In this document: positions 63,258 through 64,000 of the stretch, in pieces
Layout of the letters: each line of letters opens with the position of its first letter
Position numbering within the stretch: the stretch's first letter is position 1
Program-made: the position numbers and the translations under genes
From: Hoylesella enoeca JCM 12259
GTDB lineage: Bacteria; Bacteroidota; Bacteroidia; Bacteroidales; Bacteroidaceae
NCBI RefSeq assembly: GCF_000613405.1
Contig: NZ_BAIX01000006.1
Span: 40,413-104,412 of the forward strand
Length of the DNA stretch: 64,000 nucleotides
Direction: 5' to 3'
The notes under the pieces: generated by a model
What the model saw: the letters and a program-made list of their open reading frames with translations, nothing else
Told to the model about the DNA's origin: nothing
The model's database searches: none

Positions 63258-63803
63258 ATGAAGAAAGAAATTATCATATCGGGTTTCGGTGGTCAGGGAG
63301 TGCTCTCGATGGGCAAGATTCTGGCTTATTCGGGACTGATGGAGGGTAAGGAAGTAACGTGGATGCCGGCTTATGGCCCGGAGCAACGCGGCGGAACGGC
63401 CAATGTGACGGTTATCATTAGCGACGATCGAATTTCTTCGCCCATTCTCAGCCACTATGATGTGGCCATCGTTCTCAACCAACCGTCATTGGATAAGTTT
63501 GCACCTAAGGTCAAGCCTGGTGGCATCCTGATTTACGACGGATATGGAATAATGACTCCGCCCACCCGCAAAGACATCACGATTTATCGTATTGATGCGA
63601 TGGATAAGGCTGCCGAGATGCACAATGCCAAGGTCTTTAATATGATTGTTTTAGGCGGACTACTCAAAGTCTGCCCCATCGTGAGCACCGACGGATTGCA
63701 CAAGGCGCTTTATAAAACGCTCCCCGAGCGTCACCACAGTCTCATTCCGCTGAATATGCAGGCTGTGGAAGAAGGAATGAAGATTATCAAAGAATATTCA
63801 TAA
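63258..63803 (+). CDS. vorC: 2-oxoacid:ferredoxin oxidoreductase, gamma subunit
   Basis: 181 residues. Typical gamma domain: IIISGFGGQGVLSMGKILAYSGLMEGKEVTWMPAYGPEQRGGTANVTVIISD. Last gene of the vor operon, followed by a terminator. Confidence 0.93.
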   Translation: MKKEIIISGFGGQGVLSMGKILAYSGLMEGKEVTWMPAYGPEQRGGTANVTVIISDDRISSPILSHYDVAIVLNQPSLDKFAPKVKPGGILIYDGYGIMTPPTRKDITIYRIDAMDKAAEMHNAKVFNMIVLGGLLKVCPIVSTDGLHKALYKTLPERHHSLIPLNMQAVEEGMKIIKEYS

Positions 63804-63832
63804 CTTGATTTTTTTATAACTCTCTAATTTGG

Positions 63833-63867
63833 AAAGCTGGCTGCAGAGATTGCACCTGGCTTTTTTA
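63833..63867 (+). terminator. Probable terminator of the vor operon
   Basis: AAAGC-TGGC-TGCA / TGCA-CCTG-GCTTT hairpin (wobbles and one C-C mismatch) followed by TTTTTTATTT. Confidence 0.6.
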
Positions 63868-63876
63868 TTTATAATG

Positions 63877-64000
63877 CAAAAAAACACCCGGCGCTGAGGT
63901 AAAAATTAGTTTTTTACAAAAAAACACCCGGCGCTGAGGCAAAAAATTAGTTTTTTACGAAAAAACACCCGGCGACGAGGCAAAAAATTAGTTTTTTACG
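63877..64000. repeat. Tandem 40-41-bp repeat at the right edge, three copies seen
   Basis: Units at 63877-63916 (40 bp), 63917-63957 (41) and 63958-63998 (41), each of the form AAAAAACACCCGGCGCTGAGG then a variable A-run and TTAGTTTTTTAC. Outer arms AAAAAAC/GTTTTTT can pair. The array continues past the window edge; copy number is unknown. No spacers, so not CRISPR. Confidence 0.9.

Noticed and set aside
63877..64000. CRISPR array or att-site cluster at the right edge
   Set aside because: Direct tandem repeats without spacers; no integrase or cas gene in view.

Overview
The window is chromosomal DNA from a member of the Bacteroidota, most likely Prevotellaceae. Evidence: promoters carry the Bacteroidota -7 element TAnnTTTG (over a dozen sites); Shine-Dalgarno sites are nearly absent; and the gene set includes the type IX secretion protein PorQ, a fimbrillin-type lipoprotein, a Ser-type sulfatase, an RND/TolC set with lipoprotein signals, DUF3098, VorDBAC and the ETF/acyl-CoA dehydrogenase unit. 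No rRNA, prophage, integrase, transposase or CRISPR array was seen. The genus is an inference.

Layout. 0-6 kb (minus strand): ftsX-DUF3098-uppP-truB-queA-folK followed by an SGNH hydrolase and an MBOAT O-acyltransferase, a long housekeeping operon for division, lipid-carrier recycling, tRNA modification and folate. 6.4-13.3 kb (minus): RND adaptor, inner-membrane pump, TolC-like channel and lpxA. 13.6-18.2 kb (minus): tRNA nucleotidyltransferase, a DUF6261-like protein, a fimbrillin-like lipoprotein and an unlisted 58-residue acidic peptide. 18.7-31.5 kb: menA and a divergent HD protein, MATE pump, recQ, clpX, clpP, tig, tRNA-Ser(GGA), and tonB-polyprenyl synthase-unknown-tatD. 31.7-38.2 kb (mostly plus): porQ-cmk-PH protein-dacB, rpsO (minus), typA and an outer-membrane barrel. 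38.5-50 kb (minus): copper P-type ATPase, sulfatase, and alpha-2-macroglobulin-DUF1573-ispH. 50.3-55.3 kb: bcp-yjbQ, then etfB-etfA-acyl-CoA dehydrogenase. 55.4-57.1 kb (minus): a three-gene accessory cassette headed by a decayed TIGR04255-like gene. 57.6-63.8 kb (plus): exonuclease/phosphatase-family protein, ffh, folD, a TPR fragment and vorDBAC.

Two window-wide patterns stand out. First, the intergenic gaps carry tandem arrays with only two preferred pitches, about 22 bp and about 41 bp (roughly two and four helical turns). In the 22-bp arrays each unit is a small dyad whose arms change in a compensating way while the centre stays near ACCGTT/AACGGT. The 41-bp arrays include one with an invariant ATAATTTATT every 41 bp exactly. 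This is the most unusual feature here. Second, nine genes are broken by eleven lesions, and each is a missing base or bases inside a short homopolymer; restoring them gives full-length proteins, several normally essential (ispH, folD). That pattern looks like systematic undercalling in the sequence rather than eleven real mutations. The TIGR04255-like gene differs: it has two in-frame stops and no frameshift.
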